The notes beneath the pieces were generated by a model. The model was not told the origin of the DNA. It saw only the letters and a list, made by a program, of their open reading frames with translations, and ran no database searches. Positions 31,800-42,064 of a stretch of DNA of 64,000 bases are shown here, piece after piece. The position numbers were made by a program, and so were the translations under genes. Source of the DNA: Aricia agestis (lineage: Eukaryota; Arthropoda; Insecta; Lepidoptera; Lycaenidae). Location of the stretch: the NCBI RefSeq assembly GCF_905147365.1, contig NC_056410.1:5431501-5495500 (forward strand), read 5' to 3'. The stretch's first letter is position 1. The number at the start of each line of letters is the position of its first letter.

Positions 31800-33185
31800 G
31801 TTTTTATCGAGCATTAATCAATCTCTCCTAAAACAACTGTAGCAGTATTTCTAAAAAGAGCTTTGTACCGACAGTTTAATCAGCTAACTAATTAATTAAG
31901 AAAGATTGTGTGCAACGGTGCAGAGAAAGAAAGGCTTTTAAATTCCTTAATATAAGGAGTAGGAGCTAAAAGAAAAAGGCTTCAAATCAATAGCCTTTGC
32001 GAGTGGATTTACCGGATTTTGCCGTATAGAAGGTTAAAGGACGTATCAAATCTCCGCATATTAGTGTCCGACCGAAGGTCGATGTTTAGCCGAAGCCGAA
32101 ACTGAAACCAAAGCCCAAAGTTTCAAAGATCTTTTTTAGGTATTATGGTTACAGTTACAAGTTATAACTTACTTTAAATTGTTATTTAATTAAGATGATA
32201 AGATAACTTTATTATAACATTAATTTTTCTATGAACATTGAACAACAAGGTAAAAATATTAAATAAAAATTAAAAATAATATGTACATTTTGTTACTTTT
32301 GGGTAAAAGTTAGTCAAGATTCGGCATTTAAACTTTTCTAGCCAATGAACTTTATTTTTCCAATTTTTTCCTACAAAAATTATTTCGACATAACATTTAT
32401 TCTTTTGGCCGAAGCCGAAGCCGATATTTTGGCCTCACTAGAAAATGTATTTTTGTGGAAATTTGTAGGGTATTGTTGGACACGTGATATGGCTTAGAGT
32501 CGGGGACCGGGGTAAGTGGACTGTCGCTGGTCTGACGTCGTCCGTCCAGATTATTAGATTCTTTAACACAATAGAACAGATTTGTATGAAATTTTATATG
32601 AAAAATATCTGGTAATACATGTATGACAAGAATAAACCCTAAAACATTCGAATTACTGAGTTGTTTTGTTATGAAGCTAGTCTTTTGTTTTTCTTCCCCG
32701 TTGAATATTGAAACTGTTTCGACTGTAATTTACGTCTTGTACACAAACTACTGTATATGTTAAAAATGTTTAGTTAACTTCGACAGGAAACTTTTACTTG
32801 AATCGTTGTTTGCACATGTACAAAAGATTTGGGACTAGCTTCAAGATTTGGACCCTATAACTCCTATAAATCTACAGTACTATCAACTATCTGACCTTTT
32901 TCTTTGATCGGAGCTACAAGAAAAGATTAGATTGTTGAACCAATCGTTTCCAGCCGCCATTATCTCCAGGATTTCTCAGCTAATGTTTATTAAACTGAAA
33001 AAACCGCATGACTCGACCAGATTCCATCACGTAGAGCGGGTGTCCATGACCACACGGTTACCGTGACGACACGTTAAGTTTACGGTGAATCGTCGGCACA
33101 AATATCGCAGTTAAATAAAGGAACGTTTCTACTGTATATTTTAATCCAATGTTAATACATAATTATAATTTATAAATAATACATA
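31800..33185. other. AT-rich sequence with a GCCGAAGCC repeat scrap
   Basis: AGCCGAAGCCGAAACTGAAA near 32090 and GGCCGAAGCCGAAGCCGATA near 32408 are probably two edges of an eroded element of about 350 bp (32060-32440). No exon is recognised. Confidence 0.4.
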
Positions 33186-33189
33186 AGCA

Positions 33190-33622
33190 TTTTTTTATGA
33201 AATAAGGGGGCAAACGAGCAAACGGGTCACCTGATGGAAAGCAACTTCCGTCGCCCATTGACACTCGCAGCATCAGAAGAGCTGCAAGTGCGTTGCCGGC
33301 CTTTTAATAGGGAATAGGGAAATAGGGGAGGGTAAGGAAGGGAAGGTAAGAGAATAGGGGAGGGTAGGGAAGGGAAGGGAAGGGAAGGGAAGGGAAGGGA
33401 AGGGAAGGGAAGGGAAGGGAAGGGAAGGGAAGGGAAGGGAAGGGAAGGGAAGGGAATAGGGGAAGTTAGGGAAGGGAATAGGGTAGGGATTGGGCCTCCG
33501 GTAAACTCACTCATTCGTCGAAACACAGCGCAAGCGTCGTTTCACGCCGGTTTTCTGTGAGAACGTGGTATTTCTCCGGTCGAGCCGGCCCATTCGTTCC
33601 GAAGCATGGATCTCCCACATAT
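33190..33622 (-). mobile_element. LINE-tailed SINE, copy 4, expanded pentamer
   Basis: Same head, middle and tail as the copy at 19834, on the minus strand. The variable region contains about 18 tandem AGGGA units (about 33367-33456), against two to three in other copies. The 99-codon minus-strand ORF rich in PFPSLPFPSLP is made by this repeat and is not a gene. Confidence 0.85.
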
Positions 33623-33624
33623 AG

Positions 33625-34490
33625 AAAGCCAATCAAATGACGTAGGACCGCAATCTGCCTATGAATCAATTCTTGCATCCAAACTTGAACGGAACTTGAA
33701 TCAAAGTACTGACTGCGCCAACTATTAAGACTCGCGAACTTTCACAAAATTGGATTTATTATAACAATTTAATTTCATCACTTTTGGTACCGTATATGGT
33801 TCACAAAGTTAAATAAAGCTATCTGGCAGCCAAGCGCCAGCGTGCAGCGCCCGTATTTTAGCAGAACTTTTGAAGCTACTTTGCAAGTTTCGACAGATGT
33901 GTTTTAGACGAATTTTGTCTTAAATTTTTAGAACTAATAACAAGTCGTTAGTCGTTTAAGGTTTTTATCTATCATCCATAATGATATAGACCATCTATAA
34001 AGCTTGATCTTTCTTTAGATATTGTATTCTTGAACAATCCGTTACATTTACTAGAAGTCAGCGAAATATTGTCACTAAATCAAGCCATAGATTACCTCGT
34101 GTCGGAGCGGGACAATGGAAACAATGCCAATATTAAATCAATGCCGGCGAGAACTAGCGGGGAAGTTGAAAAGATTTTTCACGAGAAAACTCTATTTGGT
34201 CGCGAAAGAATTACCCGAGAAAAGTTTTAGTTGGAGAATTGTTTTAAACAATCGTTATGTTGGAGTAGGTGCTGTGTAGCGGTTTTACAAAAGTTAGTAT
34301 GTAGTTTTTTTTAACAAAACTAGATTTTTGTTTTTGTAGAAATTGAATTGTTGTTGAATTCTACTTCAGGGAGACTATAATATTATATCGAATAGATTGT
34401 ATATTTATTATTTTGTTAGAACGACGAGAGTCTCTGCTTGATGATCGCTATCATTCATAGTTTTTGTATGTGTACAGTGTAATCCATACT
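33625..34490. other. Unassigned sequence with an isolated 66-codon ORF
   Basis: The ORF at 34030-34230 encodes a charged peptide (LVSERDNGNNANIKSMPART within it) with no domain I recognise. The base composition there is less AT-rich than the flanks. No clear splice sites bound it. It may be an eroded exon, a conserved intronic element or chance. Confidence 0.35.
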
Positions 34491-34491
34491 T

Positions 34492-34755
34492 CCATACTAA
34501 TATTATAAATGCGAAAGTGTGTCTATCGGTCTGTCTGTCTGTCTATCTATCTGCCTGTCTATCTATCTGTCTGTGATCTGTCGGTTACCTCTTCACGCCG
34601 AATTCCCAAACCGCGGAACCGATTTTGCTGAAACTTGGCGTGAAGATACTTTGTGGCCCGGAAAAGGACATAGGATACTTTTTGTTCCGTATAAATGTAC
34701 GGTCCCATCGCGATAAACGAGTTTTGGCGCAACGGAGTTGCGGGCATCATCTGAC
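34492..34755 (+). mobile_element. Lep1-like Helitron, copy 4
   Basis: Start CCATACTAATATTATAAATG, a long GTCT/ATCT tandem run (about 34520-34575), then CCGATTTTGCTGAAACTTGG, GAAAAGGACATAGGATACTT, the hairpin GCAACGGAGTTGC and GGGCATCATCTGACTA in place of the usual CTAGT. Confidence 0.75.
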
Positions 34756-34892
34756 TAATACCACAGTCTATGGAACTTTATTACGCTGTGCTAGTACTGT
34801 ATAGATGACTAGAAATAATGCCGCAGGTCACAGATGAGTGGTGAGATACACAGTAATCTTTTTTTTTTTCATAGTCGGGTTGTAGTTTACTA

Positions 34893-35090
34893 GATGAAGT
34901 CCGCAACTTTGTGAAAACTCCAGGAACTGTACATTTCTGGGATAATAACTATACTATGTCCTTTCTCGGGACTCAAAATATCTCCATGCCAAATTTCAGC
35001 AAAATCGATTCAGCGGTTTGAGCGTGAAGAGGTCACTAACAGACAGACGGATAGACACACTTTCGCATTTATAATATTAGTATGGATAGT
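34893..35090 (-). mobile_element. Lep1-like Helitron, copy 5
   Basis: On the minus strand it starts ATCCATACTAATATTATAAA and ends with GACTTCATCTAG followed by T. It lies tail-to-tail with copy 4, separated by about 135 bp. Confidence 0.75.
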
Positions 35091-35217
35091 ATAGAAGTAT
35101 GGATTAAACTAATCACTTTTTACCGTTACAGTTTACTGTTTGACCAATCAATGACCATACCAGCGCATGCCACTGACCGCTACATGACAGGAGTGACAAA
35201 AAGACATAATCACATAT

Positions 35218-35315
35218 TCCCGGCGTTCCATTTGATGTTAAAAACGATCAAAACTCTCAAAATGCCTCCTACTTTGAGCGTTTTGATCGTTTTTAACATC
35301 AAATGGAACGCGGGG
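35218..35315. repeat. Palindrome of about 90 nt
   Basis: CGTTCCATTTGATGTTAAAA then ACGATCAAAAC pairs with GTTTTGATCGT and TTTTAACATCAAATGGAACG. Central loop about 20 nt. The flanks ATAATCACATATTCCCGG and its diverged inverse extend the arms. It generates mirrored ORFs on both strands, which are artefacts. Confidence 0.75.
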
Positions 35316-35319
35316 ATTA

Positions 35320-36470
35320 TATTATAGTTATGTGACAGTCGCACAACGCGTATATGTGTCATCGTCCGAGGCACGCGGCGTGACTGCCATTGTGTACCTT
35401 TGTGGTTCACTTGCCATGTACTATGGCGGGATTTAGGTTTCCAATGCCATGTTCCAGCTTATATGTGCTGGGTAGAATAGCAGAAAACGCACAGTGCAAT
35501 GAGTTACGATACTATAATGACAAAATAACAACAGCATAACGACAGCGTATCGACAGCGTATCGACAGCCAAATATAAAGACAGCATGATAACAAAAGTGT
35601 ATTATCAACATTAGAAGCTTTCGACTTGCATTTATACTGTCTGCCTGAAAAATATATGAAAGTAAAAGAATATAATATTATAGGCGAGACTCAAGTATTA
35701 TTGTCCGTTTATTTCTAGAAACCACAAAATATTTGCTTAATAAATAATAGCTGATAATAATGATCAATGAACGTAAATTTCATTTTGACTCTACATAGAG
35801 TATTCCTATGCAGTTAATCATCATTCACCATGGAAATAAAGTTACCAGTTAGCACCTTTTCTGTTTCTGGAAAGATTTCAGTTTTAGATTTCTCACTGGA
35901 ATCCTGAAGGAAATCCAACCGAACAAGACTGAAACGATAATGATAGCGTCAAAAGCTTTCGAAGAAATTCCTCACCAATAGATTTGTCTTCCAGCTTCCT
36001 CCTGATTTCAAGCAGAAATATCCTCTGAAGATTTATTACATAAAGCGCTATGAACTTTAATAATATAAAATGTATTAGCTCTGACGAGACTTGGGAGCCT
36101 AATGTTAATTTGATATTAATTATTATTATGGATTTACGTAATGTCTTGCTCTTTAAGCATGAATTTAATAAGCATGATAAATTCATTTCATTATGAATAA
36201 TAATATAATAACCATGTTGTATCGGATATACGATAAAATTTCTTTTTGAACTACTTAAATAAAATAAAAATAAAAGTTTATTATAGATATCTTTTATTTT
36301 ACCAACGCGATGTTTTTACACTTTAAAATATTATAAAGTGTGATAATTAGTAGAGCTTTATTTTTGTTTTCATTCAGACCAAAATGAATTGAAATGTGTA
36401 TGAATTTTAAAAATGCATGCTTAGACCACGATAATTCAATTCATATTAAAAATATAATTAAAAATAACTT
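35320..36470. other. AT-rich sequence, no gene seen
   Basis: Three short GACAGCGTAT-type units occur at about 35540-35570. A 97-codon minus ORF at 35893 has no motif. Confidence 0.4.
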
Positions 36471-36517
36471 TACAATCCATGCCTATGCATGGGCATTGGG
36501 CATAGGCATGGATTGTA
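36471..36517. repeat. Perfect 18-bp stem hairpin
   Basis: TACAATCCATGCCTATGC and GCATAGGCATGGATTGTA flank an 11-nt loop. No mismatches. Confidence 0.8.
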
Positions 36518-36519
36518 GA

Positions 36520-38740
36520 GTCGTAAGTTGTGAATTAAGGCGACGCCTTGATCATTTGGCTGTAGCGGATTCGATTTTCCTCAGCAATGACTAAAGCTAA
36601 GAAATTAAAGTTCATTGTCAGTATTCATCATGATATAATCAATCAAAAATACCTCTGTAAAAAAAGGGATTCCTATTTTGCCAACAGAGGAGAGTGACTT
36701 AAGTTTCCAAAATTTGTACATAAATTGGTTCAAGCATACAATTTAATTTGCCCATAGCTTAAATGAAATGTATTTATGGTTTTTAAATTACGCGACAAAA
36801 ACCATTTTGTCGCTTACGCCCTTTCCATTTTTTGCTGTCTGTATCTAAAACATATCCAACACGGTTTTTTACTTTAACGCGGCGTCACCTAAACTGAGCA
36901 CAACAAAAGAAACCTACAATTCGTTCAAACTTTAAACCAATTGATAATGTTGCACAATGCAGTGACCATGAGATGATTATACTGAAGCTGTGTCACACGT
37001 GAGTCACCGTAATGACAGCACGTACGGAACTGCGATTGAGGTCGATGACAGGTTGGGGTTCCGCAAAACAAAGAATATTCTAGTTGCTCACAAGTCACAA
37101 CCTACATCTCCCTCTTTATCTCAATAGAGAGGGAGATGTAGGTTGACTCATATATAGGTATCTTCTAAGCGTGTCTCTTTCTAAATGAGCCTACTAATAA
37201 TAATGTCAAGTTAAAGAAATTGAGGATAAAAGTAAGAGCTTCGCTATGACTTGGAGGGGGGGTAATTATGTAAAGTAGTTGTTTTAGTAAAAGATCATTG
37301 CATAAGTTAGTAAAGACCTTTTGGGACAACACAAAAATCTATGGTCTCCTCGGCCTCATGACATCTTTTGTTGTGAGTTTTTATTGTTAAAACGCATGAA
37401 AATATCGTTGAGCCGATTCTATCGAATTTTAAACTTGTATGCACTAAAGTCTAAACAAACAAGCGGGCTAAACAAATAAACCGTTTCCGTTTTTAAATAA
37501 AATCCGTCGCCCTGTGCGACATTTAACTGCATTATTTTAACAAACCGTTAAATACCTTTGTTTAACACATTGTGTTCATTTAACTAAATGTTGTCGATTA
37601 AATCTATTTTATGCAGTCTATTTTTTTCATTTAATTGACACAGTGGAAATGTTCTAAACAAAATATTATTGAGTACAGATAGAGTATAGACTACACAGGC
37701 GGGCAACTGCAAATTACTAGATATATCTTTAACTAATTATTATAACATTTAATTTTAATTGAGATTTTTAGTAATACTAGAGACCGCCCAATGGTTGAAA
37801 TTCGACCTTAATTTCAACGACATTAGGACTACTACCTACCTATATTTTGTAAAAAACATTGACTTTATATTTTTTTTCTCAACTCTTGTCTATGGGACTT
37901 ACCTGATCTCAGACTGGCCGTGTAAGCATTGTCTAATAGTGTCTTAGATTCAATAAAAAAAACTATAATCCATTTTCAATTTGTCAACAGACTTCAACCA
38001 TAAATAAAAAGAGTATAATTCGTATGTCAAAAATCCGTCATTTCTCATGTGTATATATTGTAGTGTGTGTAATGTTTTATTTGTTAAAAAAATGTATGAT
38101 AAAAGCATAATTTCAAAATAATATTAGTTCGATGCACTCCTTCACCATATAAACTATAACTGTGCAAAATTTCATGCACCTACGTTTCCCCATTTTTCGT
38201 AAAAAGGGTTACAAAGTTTTTCGTTCGCGTATTAATATTATGATATGAATATTTTGACATAAAGTATATTACAGTTTTTATCAAACATTTCAATAGATTA
38301 AATTCAAGAAATATACAAGTACTTTGTGGCACAGTAATATTAAGCAGCATTCGTGAACGAATACGCTTAGCATCAGCGAGTTAGCGCATAAAACAAGTGC
38401 AAGCGCCATTGTTCGATAAGGAACGCATAACTCATAGGAAATGGGTCACAATGGTGCATAATTTTTCCGCAGTGAATCATAAATGATTCAGATTGGATAA
38501 CTGTGAATCAGGCCTCATCCAGGCTGATTCAACTTTTATCTCGGAGCCCGGAGGCTTACATAATCACGATCGATTTGTTCCTCCTAGTCACGAGTCACGA
38601 CCACTAACAAGACAATGCGTAATAGTGATGCGTTTGTGTGAAAGTCATAATTACTTAGGATCGGAAGTCGGAACTAGGGACTGTAAATTGTACAATGCAT
38701 ACAAGATATACCATTATCTAGCTAGGTGTGTTGATTCAGG
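36520..38740. other. AT-rich sequence with small hairpin and repeat scrap
   Basis: A 48-nt hairpin (37098-37145, CAACCTACATCTCCCTCT and inverse, one mismatch) is present. At about 38130-38235 the phrases TGTGCAAAATTTCATGCACC and AAAAGGGTTACAAAGTTTTT are a fragment of a dispersed lepidopteran repeat. No exon is supported. Confidence 0.45.
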
Positions 38741-38741
38741 G

Positions 38742-38878
38742 TCAGACCGCAACGCGACGAGGCGAGGCGCGGCGCGGCATAATTTGTATGGATTTGACAG
38801 ATTTCAATTGCGTGAGAGGTCTTGCGAATCTGTCAAATCTATATAAATTTAGAAATGCATCTACGCGTTGCGGTCTGA
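38742..38878. mobile_element. G+C-rich-ended MITE (137 bp)
   Basis: The left TCAGACCGCAACGCG and its exact inverse at the right end bound the element. About 60 bp of arm pairs on each side, including GGATTTGACAGATT / AATCTGTCAAAT. The left arm has GCGACGAGGCGAGGCGCGGC, absent from the right arm. ORFs crossing it are artefacts. Confidence 0.7.
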
Positions 38879-38938
38879 ATCAAGTATCAACCCTGGAATT
38901 AACTACAGCCGCACTCAGGTCTCAAAGAATTTAATTAT

Positions 38939-39565
38939 TAGTATGTATGAAAAACTAAATGACGTCCGCAACTCAGTTGCGCCAAAATTCGTTTATCGGG
39001 CGGGAACCGTACATTTTTCCGGGATAAAAAGTATCCTTCCCGGGATTCAAGCTTGAGGGCTTGAGCGCTTAAGAGGATACACCAGGGGCGAGAGAAATTG
39101 AAAATATGTATTTGAAAATGTATTGCTGTCTCACTAATCTCAAGTCTCCCACCGCAGAGCGCGATAGAGACAACACGACAAAAGTTCTAATAAAAGGACA
39201 GAAAATCTTCGATTCGTTGTCCGCTGATTCCTTCTCCAAAACTTAACCGATTTAAGTAATTTTTTCATTAAGAATTAAAGCAAGGCTTGAGCTGTGTTCC
39301 TATGTTTTATTTTTTTTGTATATTTTAGCCAGTTTTGTTTTCTGGGTGTTTGAACACAGAGGAAAATCTAGCCATTTTTTTTTAATAATAAAATTATGAA
39401 AAAAAAGAAAACATAGGGACATGCTAATAGTGGCCATAGATATTCAGGAAAAAAATCAAAACTCTACCGGCATTATCCAGGGAGGAAACAGGGGACAACG
39501 TTTGTATGGAAAAACGGCGGTGTGGACTCCTCTTAAGAGGCAACGGACAGACAGAAGAAATATTA
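38939..39565 (-). mobile_element. Lep1-like Helitron, copy 6, split by a MITE
   Basis: 38939-39068 carries the 3' part (minus strand): CAACTCAGTTGCGCCAAAAT, GGATAAAAAGTATCC, then TTGAGCGC. The continuation GAGGCAACGGACAGACAG at 39537 on is the expected next part of the same repeat. The intervening block is the TTAA MITE at 39073-39532. Confidence 0.8.
39073..39532 (+). mobile_element. TTAA-flanked MITE, copy 2 (460 bp)
   Basis: GAGGATACACCAGGGGC to CGGTGTGGACTCCTC, with TTAA exactly at 39069-39072 and 39533-39536. It matches 15845-16310 closely. Short imperfect inverted ends. TTAA targets are typical of piggyBac-type elements, but the GAGGA ends differ from the usual CCC/CCT start, so superfamily assignment is tentative. 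Confidence 0.9.
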
Positions 39566-39728
39566 GTAGGTAATTTCATTTATTAAAGTTAAGTTTAACA
39601 ATGTAGAATTAAAATTATAGATACATTGCATAGCAAATAGCTATTTCTAAGGCAAAGTTAGAAAGTGATACGATCAATAATATAATAAGCACCTTAGAGT
39701 TTAGACGGTAATCTTAGATCATACTAAG

Positions 39729-39912
39729 ATTATAAGTGCGAAAGTCTGTCTGTCTGTTACATCTTCACGCTCAAACCACTGAACCGATTTTGCTGAAATT
39801 GTTTATAGATATACTTTGTGTCCCGGGAAAGAACATAGGATACTTTTATCCCGGAAAAATACAGTTACCGCGCGATAAAAGGATTTTGGAGCAACGTAGT
39901 TGCAGGCGTCTT
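39729..39912 (+). mobile_element. Lep1-like Helitron, copy 7
   Basis: ATTATAAGTGCGAAAGTCTG, CCGATTTTGCTGAAATTG, GTCCCGGGAAAGAACATAGG, CCGCGCGATAAAAGGATTTT and the hairpin GCAACGTAGTTGC. The last bases (GGCGTCTTAATA) have lost CTAG. Confidence 0.7.
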
Positions 39913-39914
39913 AA

Positions 39915-40460
39915 TACTTATTATTATTTTAGAGGCTGAAGTTTTTATTTATTTCAAGATCCAAATCTACAATATAATGAGCGTTTTTACTTTTTAGTTT
40001 TAAACTAAAACAACGTTATCGCACGCGTGTTTAGCTTCAGTTAAATTTTAACCTGTTTATAATAAATCCGTGGAAAGTTAACCGGCCAGTTATATTTAAC
40101 TCGGACCTACCTCAACGCGCCCACCGCTTGTGGGATGACTTAACTATAGGTGACCGTGACTTTTAGTAACATAATATATTATGCAATGTGTGCTACAAAT
40201 ATTATAGCTTATTTCCAATGTGAAATTATGATGGGTAAATATATACGGACGGATGGAGTACGAACGATAAGGGATCTTATTAGCTTTGTCCACACTGTGC
40301 CTTTATCTGTTCGTCAAAGGCATAGCGCCGTGCAGTAAACAGCGAACGTGAGGCATGCTCGCGACCTCAGCTCGCGACGCTTGCCCTCTGACCATATCCA
40401 AAACTTCGAAAATGACAATATTGTCTCAATACTTTAAATTATTGAATGCGCTTATATGAA
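39915..40460. other. Unassigned sequence
   Basis: No repeat edge or exon is recognised. A G+C-richer patch at 40325-40395 (CTCGCGACCTCAGCTCGCGA) has no further support. Confidence 0.4.
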
Positions 40461-40463
40461 AGT

Positions 40464-40771
40464 TGTTTTTTGTTAATGAAATAAGGGGGCAAACTAGCAA
40501 ACAGGTAACCTGATGGAAAGCAACCTCCGTCGCCCATGGACACCCGCAGCACCAGAAGAGCTGCAGGCGCGTTGCCTTTTAAGAGGGAGTAGGGTAATAG
40601 GGGAGGGTAGGGATGGGAAGGGAAGGGAATAGGGTAGGGGATTGGGCCTCCGGTAAACTCACTCACTCGGCGAAACACAGCTCAAGCGCTGTTTCACGCC
40701 GGATTTCTGTGAGGACGTGGTATTTCTCCGGTCGAGCCGGCCCATTCGTGCCGAAGCATGGCTCTCCCACG
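40464..40771 (-). mobile_element. LINE-tailed SINE, copy 5
   Basis: Minus-strand head GTGGGAGAGCCATGCTTCGG, middle GCCGAGTGAGTGAGTTTACC, short variable run, and LINE-like tail, with a T-rich stretch at 40464 as poly-A. It lacks the GGCC in GGCCGGCAACGC (here GGCAACGC). Confidence 0.8.
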
Positions 40772-41030
40772 TTGATGACGAAAATTGAAGATGAAAGTGC
40801 ACAGTGTGGACATAACTATTTATGAACAGGCTAGTACAGACTACAGGTTCCCTAGAACAATTTTTTTTATTACTAACAAGCTATTTTTTCGTGAGTAGCT
40901 TCATTTTGATAAGCCGAACAACAATTTCCTCTGCGAAAATTCTCGAAATTTGGTAGCTAACAGGGATTTAAATTTTAATACGTATTTTGATTTGATGGAC
41001 CTAAAGTATGGATTGTTCTATGTGTAGGAC

Positions 41031-41153
41031 AAGTTACTCTTAAATTATTATAACTGTTAACAGTAATAACCCTACAATATACAAGAAAAAAAAAAGTTAC
41101 TCTTAAATTATTATAACTGTTAACAGTAATAACCCTACAATATACAAGAAAAT
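41031..41153 (+). repeat. Perfect tandem duplication of about 60 bp
   Basis: AAGTTACTCTTAAATTATTA to TACAAGAAAA occurs at 41031-41089 and again at 41094-41152 with no differences, separated by a few A. The absence of changes means either a recent duplication or an assembly error. Confidence 0.85.
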
Positions 41154-41319
41154 CTGCTGGTTAGGGTTCCGTTTTAGGGTTCCGTAGTCAACCAAGTTTT
41201 GTTGATTTCACAAAAAAATTTACTTGTCAATAGTAACAAAAAAATTGTGTTACCCCGGACTAAGTAGAAGAGGGCTAGCGTGAAAATCTATTTAAACAAA
41301 AATGAATTTTCAACATTGT

Positions 41320-41405
41320 CTCGCTATAACTCGAGAACGGCTAAACCGATTTAGCTTATAAATCTTGAAATATTCGTGGGAGTCCAGGGAAGTTTTATTT
41401 TGGAA
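41320..41405 (+). mobile_element. Helitron-like fragment
   Basis: TCTCGCTATAACTCGAGAAC, GGCTAAACCGATTTAGCTTA and TTCGTGGGAGTCCAGGGAAG match, in + orientation, the family seen inverted at 30430-30600 and 30860-31035. Confidence 0.5.
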
Positions 41406-41503
41406 ATAAGTGTTTCCTTCCCCGATTGTCTTAAAATCTAGTACATAAACCATACTTCCGTACTATCCATATTACAATACTTCCATACTTAGGTACTTAT
41501 AAC

Positions 41504-41876
41504 GCCTCCGTGGTCTAGTGGTTAGAGCGTCGCTCTCGACTCCGGAGGTCGTGGGTTCGAATCCCGCGTTGGAAACATGTTATTTCCAAGTTTGGTTAGG
41601 ACAATGCAAGCTGATCACCTGATTGTCTGACAGGTAAGATGATCCATGCGTCGGATGGGCATGTAAAAAGTCGGTCCTGCGCCTGATCTCTCGCCAGTCG
41701 TGTCGGTCTTCCGTCCCACTGGGTTATGAGAGTAAGGGAATAGAGAGTGCTCTTGTGTACTGCGCACACACTTGGGCACTATAAAATTACTCCTGCGTAC
41801 CTGGTCTGGTTTCAATGAAACCGGCCACCGTCACCGAAACCGGTGTGGGGAGTATTATTATTATTATTATTATTAC
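41504..41876 (+). mobile_element. tRNA-headed SINE, copy 1
   Basis: The head GCCTCCGTGGTCTAGTGGTT has an A box (TGGTCTAGTGG, 41511-41521) and a B box (GGTTCGAATCC, 41554-41564), an internal RNA polymerase III promoter. The body follows: GCTGATCACCTGATTGTCTG, GATGGGCATGTAAAAAGTCG, GAGTGCTCTTGTGTACTGCG, CACTATAAAATTACTCCTGC, GTTTCAATGAAACCGGCCAC. It ends in a (TTA)n run instead of poly-A. The acceptor stem is not closed by a 3' partner, so it is not a working tRNA. Confidence 0.9.
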
Positions 41877-42062
41877 TTATAATATTATAAATGTGAAAGT
41901 GTGTCTGTCAGTCTGTTACCTTTTCAATCTCAAAACATGAACCAATTTTGGTGAAATTTGGCATGGTGATACTTTGAGTCCCGGGAAAGTACATAGGATA
42001 CGTTTTATCCCGGAAAAGCGATAAACTAACGTTGGCGCAACGGAGTTGCAGGCGTCATCTAG
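41875..42062 (+). mobile_element. Lep1-like Helitron, copy 8
   Basis: ATAATATTATAAATGTGAAA, GAAATTTGGCATGGTGATAC, CCCGGGAAAGTACATAGGAT, hairpin GCAACGGAGTTGC, GGCGTCATCTAG then A. It directly follows the SINE tail. Confidence 0.75.
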
Positions 42063-42064
42063 AT

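Noticed and set aside
33227..33526. 99-codon ORF rich in PFPSLPFPSLP
   Set aside because: Produced by the AGGGA pentamer array and tail of a SINE on the minus strand. The same holds for ORFs at 6400-6742, 19942 and 40439.
34510..34575. Independent (GTCT)n microsatellite or CRISPR-like array
   Set aside because: The run is the expanded GTCTGTCT block internal to Lep1-like copy 4. No regular repeat-spacer pattern exists anywhere in the window.
41504..41575. tRNA gene candidate (A and B boxes present)
   Set aside because: The 5' GCCTCCG has no complementary 3' acceptor arm, and the sequence continues into a SINE body repeated at 43934 and 62371. It is a SINE head.
41630..41645. ACAGGTAAGA as a ratchet splice site
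   Set aside because: It is part of the tRNA-SINE body and lacks a pyrimidine tract.
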